Positions 1 to 9,500 of a DNA stretch of 64,000 nt are shown here, piece by piece. The position numbers were made by a program, and so were the translations under genes. Where the stretch lies: contig OY970066.1 of assembly GCA_963705285.1 (NCBI GenBank), positions 1,364,001-1,428,000 on the forward strand. The letters run 5' to 3'. A model generated the notes under the pieces. That model did not search any database and was not told the DNA's origin. It saw only the letters and a program-made list of their open reading frames with translations. The stretch's first letter is position 1; every line of letters begins with the position of its first letter. This DNA is from JACMLD01 sp963705285. GTDB taxonomy: Bacteria; Bacteroidota; Bacteroidia; Chitinophagales; Chitinophagaceae.

Positions 1-83
1 GGAACTATTTAACAAAAGCATTGCCGGATTAAGTATTTCGATTGGAGTCATGTTATGATTACTTAAATAGCGCCTAGTCTATT

Positions 84-125
84 TACTAAATACTAAATAC
101 TAAATACTATATACTAAATACTATT
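84..125. repeat. 7-bp tandem repeat (TACTAAA, about six copies)
   Basis: Six consecutive heptamers, four of them exactly TACTAAA and two variants (TACTATA, TACTATT), run up to and into the stop codon of the minus-strand cyclophilin gene. A degenerate relative (ctaaatactaaaatct) lies just past the stop of the PDZ gene near 24,700-24,767. The rest of bases 1-83 holds no recognised gene. Confidence 0.85.
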
Positions 126-822
126 ATCTTCTCTTAACCAGTCTTGTTGAAATAATTCGTACGGGCTGCAATGGTTTATCGGCGCCTTGCCGGCCGGTGG
201 TGGGCACTGCGGCAATACTGTCTACCGTTGCCAGTCCGCTCACTACTTCACCAAAAACAGTATAGCTGCCATCCAAATGCGGAGCGCCACCCTGGGTTTT
301 ATAAACCGCCCGGTGTGTTGGAGGTAGTTTCCTGCCTTTTAAACGAAACGTTTCTACAGAGTCAAGCCCGGTATCTGTAAATATTCTGCCCTGCACAACA
401 TAAAACTGGCTGCCGCTGCTTTCTTTCTTTGGGTTTACATCATCGCCCTGCCTGGCAGCGGCTATCACTCCTTTTTTATGAAACAATGTATCATTGAGTT
501 CGGCCGGTATGGTGTAAGAAGCAGTATTGCCTGATGGCTTTGCCGGCGGAACCACGTACTTGCTCATAGGATCTCCGGCTTGTACCATAAACCCTTTAAT
601 GACACGGTGAAATGCAATGCTGTCGTAGAAATGATATTTGGCGAGCTGTAAAAAATTATTGCGGTGGAGCGGTGTAAGGTCTGACAAACGAATCACCATA
701 GTGCCTTTGTCTGTTACCATTTCCACATCTTTTTTCAGATCGTTCCGTCGTAAACCATTGCCAATTTTAGGATTGCACGCGGCCATTGCCACCAGCAAAA
801 CAAGAAGAACGTATTTTATCAT
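124..822 (-). CDS. Peptidyl-prolyl cis-trans isomerase, cyclophilin type, lipoprotein
   Basis: Cyclophilin-family prolyl isomerase, expected to speed cis-trans isomerisation of X-Pro bonds in exported proteins. The N-terminus is a lipoprotein signal with a lipobox ending at Cys16 (VAMAAC), so the enzyme is probably anchored in the periplasm. Family motifs are visible: FHRVIKGFMVQAGDP (about residues 71-85) with the catalytic Arg, SQFYVV (138-143) and the YTVFGEVVSG segment (187-196). At 232 residues it is longer than a minimal cyclophilin, owing to the signal and to a loop around residues 150-180 (TFRLKGRKLPPTHRAVYKT). Its stop codon abuts a heptamer repeat. The family call is firm; substrates are unknown. 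Confidence 0.93.
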   Translation of the reverse strand: MIKYVLLVLLVAMAACNPKIGNGLRRNDLKKDVEMVTDKGTMVIRLSDLTPLHRNNFLQLAKYHFYDSIAFHRVIKGFMVQAGDPMSKYVVPPAKPSGNTASYTIPAELNDTLFHKKGVIAAARQGDDVNPKKESSGSQFYVVQGRIFTDTGLDSVETFRLKGRKLPPTHRAVYKTQGGAPHLDGSYTVFGEVVSGLATVDSIAAVPTTGRQGADKPLQPVRIISTRLVKRR

Positions 823-846
823 AGAGATGGATGATTATTAGTTTTC

Positions 847-1191
847 TTAAAAACCTTTTTCATCAAAATACAGCAGCACATGATCTTTCATAAAATTTTC
901 CTGGGCTATCAAATCCATCACAGGCAGCGTTTTCAATTGCCGGTAGTGCGGCCAGCCATCGGCATCCACTCCTTCCAGCTCATAATAGCCGCTGGGAGAC
1001 AGTAAAGAACAAACAGCTATGTGCATCAGATCCTGTTTTTGTTCTTTGCTGAATTTTGCTTTGATATCGCCCAGTTCCTGCACACCAATCAAAAAAAGAA
1101 TGGTTTCCATGTCGGGCTTTTTTTCAAATCTTTCCATCAGCTTTTCTTCCAGCTTCCACCACCGGGCCTGTAAATCATCTTGTACTTGCAT
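847..1191 (-). CDS. Conserved hypothetical protein, 114 aa
   Basis: Soluble protein of about 114 residues with no signal peptide or membrane segment; I do not recognise a named family. An ATG at 1191 (MQVQDDLQ) is preferred over the upstream in-frame start at 1284. The extra 31 codons come from an intergenic repeat (TTTTGAGATTTCGGG type) and are low-complexity. A TATCTTTG sequence on the minus strand at 1196-1203 matches the Bacteroidota -7 box directly before this ATG, which also argues for the short form. The gene lies 24 bp upstream of the cyclophilin gene on the same strand and may be cotranscribed with it. Confidence 0.7.
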   Translation of the reverse strand: MQVQDDLQARWWKLEEKLMERFEKKPDMETILFLIGVQELGDIKAKFSKEQKQDLMHIAVCSLLSPSGYYELEGVDADGWPHYRQLKTLPVMDLIAQENFMKDHVLLYFDEKGF

Positions 1192-1223
1192 ACGGCAAAG
1201 ATAAATGCAATTGCTGATGTTGG

Positions 1224-1320
1224 ATTTTGAGATTTCGGGATTTTGAGATTTATTTGTGTCGATTGGACAAGCCGTGAAGATCAATATTTAATTTCTAGAT
1301 TTTGAGATTTCAGGATTTCG
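1224..1320. repeat. Dispersed GATTTTGAGATTT-type intergenic repeat
   Basis: Several close copies of gattttgagattt / gggattttgagattt stand between two divergently oriented genes. The same word family recurs at 35,939-36,090 and forms a tandem array at 40,339-40,877, so it is a dispersed family. No coding potential is credible in it. Confidence 0.7.
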
Positions 1321-1408
1321 TTTGCATCTATTTGACCGCAGTACAAATCTGTAAATTCCGCAATCACAAAATCAGCAATCTTTCCCGTTATATTTGATAA
1401 ATTTTGGT

Positions 1409-1846
1409 ATGAATTTTTATAAGGATCAATATATTATTTCCACTGATAAGAAAAAGTTGGATATTCCTTTTATTCAGCAGTTTTTGGCGCAATCGTATTG
1501 GGCAGAAAATATTCCGGTAGCCATCGTAGAAAAATCTATTGAAGGCTCTTTGTGTTTTGGTGTATATGACGGCACCAGTCAGATAGGTTTTGCACGTGTT
1601 ATTACAGATTATGCCACCTTTGGGTACCTGGCAGATGTATTTATTGATGAGCATTATCGCGGACGCGGACTCAGCAAATGGCTCATGGAAATAATTACCG
1701 CCCACCCGCAATTGCAAGGCTTCCGCGTTTGGTTGCTGGGCACTAAAGATGCGCACGGGCTGTATGCGCAATTTGGGTTTACCGTATTAGACAACCCCGA
1801 AAGATTTATGCGCAAGGCTGTACCGGATATCTATAAAAATAGCTAA
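1409..1846 (+). CDS. GNAT family N-acetyltransferase
   Basis: Small acetyltransferase of about 145 residues. The acetyl-CoA binding motif A is visible as the strand YLADVFIDEHYRGRGLSKWL (RGRGLS is the pyrophosphate loop), followed by a C-terminal GLYAQFGF segment typical of GNAT enzymes. The ATG at 1409 is preferred to the TTG at 1394, which adds only five residues. It resembles the group of short GNAT proteins acting on unknown small molecules or N-termini. It is convergent with the YbjQ-like gene, and the two coding ends overlap by four bases. The family is certain; the substrate is not. Confidence 0.9.
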   Translation: MNFYKDQYIISTDKKKLDIPFIQQFLAQSYWAENIPVAIVEKSIEGSLCFGVYDGTSQIGFARVITDYATFGYLADVFIDEHYRGRGLSKWLMEIITAHPQLQGFRVWLLGTKDAHGLYAQFGFTVLDNPERFMRKAVPDIYKNS

Positions 1847-2178
1847 ACAGCTTTTTCTACCTGCACTGCCGTACCATACGCCAGTACTTCTGTAATACCG
1901 TTCATTACTTCGTTGGCATCATACCGCATATTAATAATGGCATTGGCGCCGCGGTCTGCCGCATGCTGCATCATCAATTGAAATGCTTCCTGCCTTGTTT
2001 TCTCGCACAGATCTACATAAATAGAAATGGTGCCGCCAAAAAGCGATTGCAAACCACCGGCCATATTGCCCAGCAAACTTCTCGATCTTACCGTAATGCC
2101 CCGCACCACACCCAGGTTCTTGGTAACACGGTAGCCGGTTATTTCAATGCTGGTAGTAATCAGGTTTTGATCTATCAT
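1843..2178 (-). CDS. YbjQ/UPF0145 family (heavy-metal-binding domain) protein
   Basis: A 111-residue soluble protein matching the YbjQ family. It shows the opening strand (TTSIEITGYRVTKNLGVVRG), a Ser/Gly-rich middle (SLLGNMAGGLQSLFGG), and the conserved RQEAFQLM..AADRGANAIINMRYD helix-strand. The family is a pentamer-forming fold sometimes labelled heavy-metal binding, but a physiological function is not established. It is divergent from serS, with 86 bp between the two starts, and convergent with the GNAT gene. Confidence 0.9.
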   Translation of the reverse strand: MIDQNLITTSIEITGYRVTKNLGVVRGITVRSRSLLGNMAGGLQSLFGGTISIYVDLCEKTRQEAFQLMMQHAADRGANAIINMRYDANEVMNGITEVLAYGTAVQVEKAV

Positions 2179-2216
2179 ACAATAAATTTTGTACTAAGCT
2201 ATCAAATTTTACCACG

Positions 2217-2247
2217 TTGCCCGTTTGCCGGGCAAGAATTACCTTTG
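2217..2247 (+). promoter_or_regulatory. Predicted serS promoter
   Basis: TTG at 2217-2219, a 20-nt spacer, then TACCTTTG at 2240-2247. This matches the Bacteroidota sigma-A pattern TTG-N19-21-TAnnTTTG. It sits 17 nt before the serS ATG, implying a short leader. The spacer contains a small inverted repeat (cccgtttgccggg). Confidence 0.7.
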
Positions 2248-2264
2248 CGGCAAATTACCAGCAT

Positions 2265-3530
2265 ATGTTACAGGTAGGATTTATAAAGCAGCAACCAGCA
2301 TTGGTAAAAGAAAGACTGGCGGTGAGAAACTTCAAGCAGCCCCAACTGGTAGATGAATTGCTGTTGTGGGATGAAAAACGCAGACAATATCAACTGGAAC
2401 AGGAAGAGGTGCAGGCGAAGATCAACGCATCATCCAAAGAAATTGGTCAGTTAATGGCCAAAGGCGAAAAGGAAAAAGCGGAAGCCATTAAAAAAAATGT
2501 TGCCGATTGGAAAACACAGCTCTCGCCTGATAAACTGAATGAAGCGGAAAAAAACATAGAGGCCATTCTATATTTGCTGCCCAACCTGCCGTCGGAAAAA
2601 GTGCCGCCGGGTAAGTCGCCAGAAGACAATGTGGTGGTAAGAGAAGGTGGCAATAAACCAACCCTGCATGCCGGGGCAGTGCCGCATTGGGAGCTGACCA
2701 CCAAATACAACCTAATTAATTTTGAACTGGGTAACAAGATTACGGGTAGCGGCTTTCCGGTTTATATAAACAAAGGCGCAAAATTGCAAAGGGCGCTGAT
2801 ACAATATTTTCTTGATTACAATACAGCAGCCGGTTATATGGAAGTATTGCCGCCGTTTGTAGTAAACGAAGCATCTGCCTATGGCACTGGCCAGTTGCCC
2901 GATAAAGAAGGACAGATGTACCATGTAACGGAAGATAATTTTTACCTGATACCTACCGCAGAAGTGCCGGTAACAAATATTTACCGCGATGTGATTTTAA
3001 AAGAAGCCGAGCTTCCGGTGAAGATGACTGCCTATACACCCTGCTTCAGGCGGGAAGCGGGCAGTTATGGTAAAGATGTACGTGGCCTTAACCGGCTTCA
3101 TCAATTTGAAAAAGTGGAGATAGTGCAATTGGTGAATCCGCTTAACAGTTATGATACGCTGGAAGAAATGGTGCTGCATGTAGAGAAACTATTGCAATCG
3201 CTCGAGCTGCCTTACCGTATACTTAAATTGTGCGGCGGCGATATGGGTTTTACTTCTGCGCTTACGTATGATTTTGAAGTGTACAGTGCTGCGCAGGACA
3301 AATGGCTGGAAGTAAGTTCTGTTTCTAATTTTGAAAGTTACCAGGCCAACCGGCTTAAAGCAAGGTTTAAAGATGCAGCCGGTAAAATGCAGCTGGTGCA
3401 TACACTCAATGGAAGTTCATTGGCATTGCCACGTATTGTTGCCTGTCTTCTTGAAAACAATCAAAAAGAAAATGGAATAGCATTACCAACTGTGTTGCAT
3501 TCATATTTTGGAAAATCATTCATTGATTAG
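2265..3530 (+). CDS. serS: Serine--tRNA ligase
   Basis: Class II aminoacyl-tRNA synthetase charging tRNA-Ser in the cytoplasm. The N-terminal part is the long alpha-helical coiled coil that grips the tRNA (residues about 25-105, rich in Glu/Lys). The catalytic domain shows TAEVPVTN, motif 2 as FRREAGSYGKDVRGLNR (about 261-277), and motif 3 as NGSSLALPR near the C-terminus. Length 421 fits the family. The ATG at 2265 is chosen over an upstream TTG at 2217 because the latter lies inside the predicted promoter and encodes no SerRS sequence. It is followed by a rho-independent terminator. Confidence 0.98.
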   Translation: MLQVGFIKQQPALVKERLAVRNFKQPQLVDELLLWDEKRRQYQLEQEEVQAKINASSKEIGQLMAKGEKEKAEAIKKNVADWKTQLSPDKLNEAEKNIEAILYLLPNLPSEKVPPGKSPEDNVVVREGGNKPTLHAGAVPHWELTTKYNLINFELGNKITGSGFPVYINKGAKLQRALIQYFLDYNTAAGYMEVLPPFVVNEASAYGTGQLPDKEGQMYHVTEDNFYLIPTAEVPVTNIYRDVILKEAELPVKMTAYTPCFRREAGSYGKDVRGLNRLHQFEKVEIVQLVNPLNSYDTLEEMVLHVEKLLQSLELPYRILKLCGGDMGFTSALTYDFEVYSAAQDKWLEVSSVSNFESYQANRLKARFKDAAGKMQLVHTLNGSSLALPRIVACLLENNQKENGIALPTVLHSYFGKSFID

Positions 3531-3581
3531 CCGGATACAAGTGTAAATTTTCATTTGGCTGAACGTAATTTGTTAGTAAGG

Positions 3582-3610
3582 GAAGCAACTGTAATGGGTT
3601 GCTTTTTTAT
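3582..3610 (+). terminator. Rho-independent terminator after serS
   Basis: AGCAAC (3584-3589) pairs with GTTGCT (3598-3603) across an 8-nt loop and runs into a T tract (3603-3608). It lies about 55 bp past the serS stop. Confidence 0.75.
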
Positions 3611-3804
3611 TTGTGCGCAGCCCAAAAGACATATTGTTTCCTGGATCAACCGCGATATATTTAAACCGAATGATTTGCACGTTTTTTCTATTATACCTGG
3701 TCAGGGTTGGCGGCGACCCCTAATTTTAAGGCAACAACATAATTAACGCCATTGTACCGTCAAAATAGTTTTCTTTGCAATCCAGACAAATTCAACAACA
3801 ACCT

Positions 3805-6156
3805 ATGTGGACATCTATTGCCCGGTTTGTGCTCAAAAATAAAACGGCTTTGCTGATTGTTCTTGCTGCCATCACTGCTTTTATGGGCTGGCATGCATCG
3901 AGGGTGCAAATCAGCTATGAATTTACAAGAGCCATTCCCATAGATAATGCAAAGTATGTAAGCTACCAGCACTTTCGCAAGCAGTTTGGCGAAGATGGCA
4001 ATATGATGGTCATCGGCATTCAATCAGACAAATTGTTTGATGAGCAGGTGTTTAACGATCTGGCGATGCTCAGCCGCAAAATAAAAAATATAACAGGTGT
4101 AGAAAATGTACTTAGCATACCCGGAGCAGTAACACTGGTAAAAGATTCGGTCACAGAAAAATTAAAAGCGCAAACCATCTTTGTGCCGGCATCAGCCGAT
4201 ACCAGTGCTGTATCTTTTTTGCATTACGACAGCAGCAAACGACTTTTTTTTGGTTTGCCTTTTTACAAAAATGTTTTATACAATCCGCAAACAAATGCCA
4301 CACTCATGGCCGTGCGTGTAAACGGGGCATTGCTGATAACAAAAGAAAGAACAGTAGTAATTGGCCAGATAACCGCCGCAGCTGCTGAGTTTGGCAAAAA
4401 ACATTCTATTGAAATGCATTACAGCGGGCTTCCGTTGATACGTACACAGGTGGCTGACCGCATGAAAGTGGAGATGAAATGGTTTTTGATTGGTTCGCTG
4501 GTATTATCCGCTATTATTTTATTGGTTTTTTTCAGAAGCATCAGTACCATGCTGTTATCGCTGGCAGTTGTATTGATTGGCGTGGTGTGGAGTGTGGGCA
4601 CGCTTGACCTGTTTCATTATAAGATAAGCCTGCTAACGGTACTCATTCCCCCGCTGATAGTGGTGATAGGCATTCCCAACTGTATCTATTTCCTTAATAA
4701 ATACCATGTTTCTTACGCAGAAACAAAAGATAAAGAAAAGGCGTTGGAAAATATGATCAGCAAAATGGGTATTGTAACCCTGTTCTGCAATATATCTGCC
4801 GCCATTGGCTTTGCCGTATTTGCGCTTACCAAAAGCGCCATCCTGAAAGAATTTGGACAGGTTGCCGGCATCAATATTATTGCTTTGTTTTTCATCTCTT
4901 TCATTTTAATACCTGCTGTACTTTCTTACCTTCCGCCACCCAAGCCAAGGCATACCAAGTACCTGGATAATAAATGGCTGCTGGCTTTGCTGGATAAACT
5001 GGAAGTATGGGCATTGAAACACCGTACCCTTATTTACGTGGGCACATTGCTGTTACTGGCATTTGCCATTACAGGTATTTTCAGGCTGCGTTCTGAAGGA
5101 TTTATAGTAGACGATTTGCCAAAAACAGATAAGATCTATACCGATTTAAAATTTTTCGAAAAGAACTTCAAAGGGGTGATGCCGCTTGAAATTGTAATTG
5201 ATACCAAACAAAAAAATGGCTTGCGCAAAAATCCCCTGCATACTTTTGAACAGATAGATTCTCTGAGCCAGTACATAGCCGCATTGCCCGAAACAGGCAA
5301 ACCCCTTTCTGTTGTTGAGGGGTTGAAATTTGTACGGCAGGCGTATTATGACGGAGACAGCAGCAATTATGGCCTGCCCAATTCTTTTGATATCAGTTTT
5401 CTGGCGCCTTACCTTACTGCAAGAACAGACACTGCCGGGGGAAACAAAAGCAATGACCTCACCAAGCTGTTAAGTTCGTTCATGGACAGTAGCAAACAAA
5501 AAGCACGCATCAGCGTAAATATGGCCGATGTGGGCAGTAAGCGGCTCCCTGTATTGCTGCAGGAAATTCAGGATAAAGCCGCGCATTACTTTGATTCTTC
5601 CAAATATTCGGTTGAGCTTACCGGTACCAGCGTAACTTTTCTTGAGGGCAGCAGTTTTATTATCAAAGGATTAAAAGACAGCATATTATGGGCGTTCGGC
5701 CTGATTGCACTGTGTATGCTTTACCTCTTCCGCTCTGTGCGCATACTGCTGTGTTCGCTCATACCCAATGTAATTCCGCTGGTAATAACTGCGGGCATCA
5801 TGGGTTGGGTGGGTATTGCATTAAAGCCCTCCACCGTACTCATCTTCAGTATTGCACTGGGTATAGCCATTGATATTACCATACGGTTTCTGGTTAATTA
5901 TAAGCAGGAGCAAAAGGCAGATACAACCCATACCCAACAACAGCTGGTAGTTGCCACTATTCACTCAACAGGCATTAGTATTGTGTATACCTCGCTGGTG
6001 CTTATTGCCGGCTTTATCATTTTTTGCTTCAGTGGTTTTGGTGGTACACAGGCGCTGGGGTGGCTTACCTCTTTAACGCTGGTAGTGGCTACGCTTACGA
6101 ATTTGATATTATTGCCGGCATTACTCATCAGCCTGGGCAGCAACAGAAAAAAATAA
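3805..6156 (+). CDS. MMPL/RND-family exporter
   Basis: Large inner-membrane protein (783 residues from ATG 3805) with the duplicated RND layout: an N-terminal membrane helix, a periplasmic loop of about 190 residues, five to six helices, a second loop and another bundle. The second-half helices contain the family-type segment TVLIFSIALGIAIDITIRFL, with the acidic residues expected for proton coupling. It is the short MMPL-like type (sterol-sensing/hydrophobe exporter), not an HAE1 drug pump. No membrane-fusion or TolC partner is adjacent. An in-frame TTG at 3775 would add ten residues that look untypical. The cargo is unknown; lipid or hydrophobic compounds are an inference from the family. 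Confidence 0.88.
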   Translation: MWTSIARFVLKNKTALLIVLAAITAFMGWHASRVQISYEFTRAIPIDNAKYVSYQHFRKQFGEDGNMMVIGIQSDKLFDEQVFNDLAMLSRKIKNITGVENVLSIPGAVTLVKDSVTEKLKAQTIFVPASADTSAVSFLHYDSSKRLFFGLPFYKNVLYNPQTNATLMAVRVNGALLITKERTVVIGQITAAAAEFGKKHSIEMHYSGLPLIRTQVADRMKVEMKWFLIGSLVLSAIILLVFFRSISTMLLSLAVVLIGVVWSVGTLDLFHYKISLLTVLIPPLIVVIGIPNCIYFLNKYHVSYAETKDKEKALENMISKMGIVTLFCNISAAIGFAVFALTKSAILKEFGQVAGINIIALFFISFILIPAVLSYLPPPKPRHTKYLDNKWLLALLDKLEVWALKHRTLIYVGTLLLLAFAITGIFRLRSEGFIVDDLPKTDKIYTDLKFFEKNFKGVMPLEIVIDTKQKNGLRKNPLHTFEQIDSLSQYIAALPETGKPLSVVEGLKFVRQAYYDGDSSNYGLPNSFDISFLAPYLTARTDTAGGNKSNDLTKLLSSFMDSSKQKARISVNMADVGSKRLPVLLQEIQDKAAHYFDSSKYSVELTGTSVTFLEGSSFIIKGLKDSILWAFGLIALCMLYLFRSVRILLCSLIPNVIPLVITAGIMGWVGIALKPSTVLIFSIALGIAIDITIRFLVNYKQEQKADTTHTQQQLVVATIHSTGISIVYTSLVLIAGFIIFCFSGFGGTQALGWLTSLTLVVATLTNLILLPALLISLGSNRKK

Positions 6157-6479
6157 GGTGTTGATGAGTCTTTTTGCTGAAGCTTATAGCGGCATTTCGC
6201 GTCCGCTTTTGCCGCAATAAAATCCTGTGAATGATTTTAAAAAATAGCGGGGTTTTACGTGGTATACCTGGTTCGCCACCACCGTTGCACACTAAACAAA
6301 GCAGTATTGTAAGAAAAATGAACGTACGCTGTTAATCATATGATTTTCTGCGACTTGTATTAATTCATCCGCCAGTATTTCAACTACAGAACGAGCCCAG
6401 GATGACCTATACAGTCTCAAAGGCTTTGCCATGCCTGCCGGTTCATAACCTGTATCAATATTTCAAAATTTACTGAAGG
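6157..6479. other. Intergenic space before the first SusC gene, no gene seen
   Basis: No credible reading frame. A weak inverted repeat (gcggca at about 6190, tgccgc at about 6213) follows the exporter gene and could end transcription, although it lacks a T tract. The last 100 bp before the susC start are a separate conserved block. Confidence 0.5.
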
Positions 6480-6579
6480 CTGGCAGCAGCTATTACGTAT
6501 TATTCTTGTCATATGATCTTGGCAAGTTTATACGGTTTATAAATTTGTCCTATTTTTTTAAACCAATTAATGACATAAC
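6480..6579 (+). promoter_or_regulatory. SusCD pair 1 promoter and leader (copy 1 of a duplicated block)
   Basis: TTG at 6519-6521 and TAAATTTG at 6540-6547 form a Bacteroidota-type promoter with an 18-nt spacer. The whole segment from ctggcagcagc to the ATG is nearly the same as 11,563-11,664 before the second susC. The block upstream of the -33 element (attcttgtcata) is also conserved, so it may hold a shared regulator site. Confidence 0.75.
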
Positions 6580-9500
6580 ATGAGAAAACTAATGCTCCTT
6601 ATGGGGGCTCTGCTGTTTGCAGCATTGCAAATGCTTGCACAACAGCGAACAGTTACCGGAAAAGTAACTGATGCTAACGGTGCCCCTCTTCCCAACGCTT
6701 CAGTGGTGATTAAAGGTACCACTACGGGAACTACTACTAACGCCGACGGTGACTACACCCTCCCGGTTCAGGCAAATTCAAAAACACTGGTTATTTCATC
6801 CATAGGGCTTACTCCTATGGAATTAAGCATCGGTAACAAAGCAGTTATCAATGCCTCACTTCAGTCTGCAGAAAAAAGCCTTTCTGAAGTGGTAGTGGTG
6901 GGTTATGGAACACAGCAGAAAAAAGCTTTTACCGGTTCTTCTGCAAAAGTTGACGTAAAGGAGTTTGCTAATTTAATGAGCCCCTCTGTTGATAAGCAAC
7001 TGGCCGGCCGTGCACCAGGTGTGCAGGTTACCAATTCAGGCGGTTCAATTAATACACCTGCCCGTATAAGGGTTAGGGGTATTGCCTCTATTACCGGTAA
7101 CAATGATCCGCTGATTGTGGTAGATGGTACCCCGGTACTTAATTTAGACGCGGCCGGTGTTGGTCATTCCAATACACTCGGAGATATTAACCCCAATGAC
7201 ATAGAAAGCATCGATGTGCTGAAAGACGGTTCTGCCACAGCCATCTATGGCTCAAGAGCTGCTGCGGGTGTAATCCTGATTACAACCAAAAAAGGTGTAA
7301 GAGGACGTGCTAAAGTAAGTTATGATGCAACCTTTGGTTTTAGCACAGTAGCAAAGAAATTTGATTTGCTAAACGCAAAAGAGTTTGAACTGATCGCTAA
7401 CGAGAAACTGACCAATGCAGGCCAGGCAATCCGCGCTGGGGTAAATGCCAGTGCAGACACTTCAGATACCGACTGGCAGAAGGCAGTGATGAACAACAAT
7501 GCATTTGTGCAGGCCCATACTTTAAGTGTACAAGGCGGTGGCGATAAAACTACTTATTATCTATCGCTCAACTTTTCAGATCAGAAAGGTATCATTGTAA
7601 GCAACCGCAACAGGGCATACCGCATCCGTATGAACCTGGATCATGAGTTGAACAAATTCATAAAGATCGGCAACAATTTATCTATCACCCGCCAGGAAGA
7701 CTTTGGCCAGAACGAAGGCTCTAATGCATTGGGTGGTTCTATAGCTTCCACCCTGCGTTTGTTGCCAAATGTTTCTCCGTATGCACGCACATTGTCTGGC
7801 TATAATATTAATTATCCTACAGCTAACCAGATAGACAAAGGGCCCAATGGTTCTACCATTGATGACAACTTTGGCAACACAGCTTACATCCTGCGCACAG
7901 ATAAATATGTTTCTGATAAATACCGCATTATCGACAATGCATTTATGGAAGCATCTGTTGTTAAAGGCTTGAAATTGCGCACGCAGGTGGGCATTGATAT
8001 GTTAAACGACTACGCTTACCAGGGCCTTAATCCATTTCATGGAGATAGCTATGGTAAGGGTGAAAACTATAACGTAACACAAAACTGGCTCCGCCTGGTT
8101 TGGTCAAATTATTTCAATTATAACCTTTCTCTGAAAGGCCATAATTTCTTCCTTACGGGTGGTAACGAGGTGCAAAAACAAACCTACAAATGGTTCTCTG
8201 CAGATGGTAACCCCATTTCGGATCCATTTTTTGTTGGCCAAAACGTTATCTCCAATTCAAATGGTGTACAGACCGTAGGCGGTAATTACGACAATACCGG
8301 TTTCACGTCATTGTTTGGTCGTTTCAATTATGATTTCAAGAGCAGATATTTTATTCAGGCAAGTATACGCCGCGATGGACAGAGCTCGCTAGCGCCGGGT
8401 AGAAAATACGGTACATTTCCAGGATATTCAATTGGTTGGCGCCCTTCACAGGAAGCTTTCTGGCAGAATTCGCCAGGCCTGAGCAATGTATTCAGCGAAG
8501 TAAAGATCAAAGGATCTTATGCTAAAGTAGGTAATGCACTGGGCGGTTATCCTTACCTCACCACCTTTGGTGCGGCGTTGTATGGCAACCTGGGTGGTCT
8601 TGCACCTTCAGGCGTTGGTAATCCTGATTTGCAGTGGGAAACAAGTGCCAAATACGATATCGGTATAGAATTGGGACTCTTTAAAAACAGGTTCAATTTT
8701 ACTGCTGACTGGTTTTTGAATGATGTAGACAACCTGGTATTGAACGTTCCGCAACCTTTGAGTGCAGGATTGGTTGGATCGCTTGATTTATCTGGCGGTA
8801 CCATTCCACAGAATATCGGAAAATTAAACAACCGTGGTATTGAGTTGTCTTTGAGTGGTAGCATTATTAAGTCACGCGATTTTACCTGGGATTTTAATGT
8901 GAACTATTCAAAAGTTAAAAACAAAATTACTTCCTTGTATAATGTAGGTGGCCAGCCAGTTGCCAATATTTCAAACGGCGCTTACAATATCATACGCACA
9001 GGAGATCCTATTAATATTATTTATGGCTACGTTTCTGCCGGAGTAAACCCAGCTAATGGAAACGCTATGTGGCAGAAAGCAGATGGCACACTGGTACAAT
9101 ACAATACTAATGCTGCTGTTGGTACAGTTGGTAATTTCTACCTGGCAGATAAAACTACTGGTGCAGTAGGCGCAGCTTCCTCACTGGCTGCTACAGATAA
9201 AGTAAACCTGGGTACCAGCACACCTACATGGTATGGTGCATTCAGCAATACTTTTACCTACAAACAATTTGGGCTTGACTTTATGTTCCGCTACTCTGGT
9301 GGTAACAAAATCATGAACTATACCCGCCAGGAAGCCTTGGCAAACATGAGCTTCCAGAACAATGGTAAAGAAATGCTTAACAGGTGGACTACTCCCGGAC
9401 AAATTACTGATGTTCCAAGATTGTATTATGGTCTTGCAGCAAATATGAATGCTACCAGCAATGCTACTTCACGCTTTGTAGAGAAAGGTGATTACCTGAG

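Noticed and set aside
3555..3746. 63-residue frame after serS
   Set aside because: It spans the serS terminator and has no protein-like features.
6480..6579. Invertible promoter for the SusCD genes
   Set aside because: The two copies are in direct, not inverted, orientation, no recombinase gene is near and no inverted repeats bracket the promoter.
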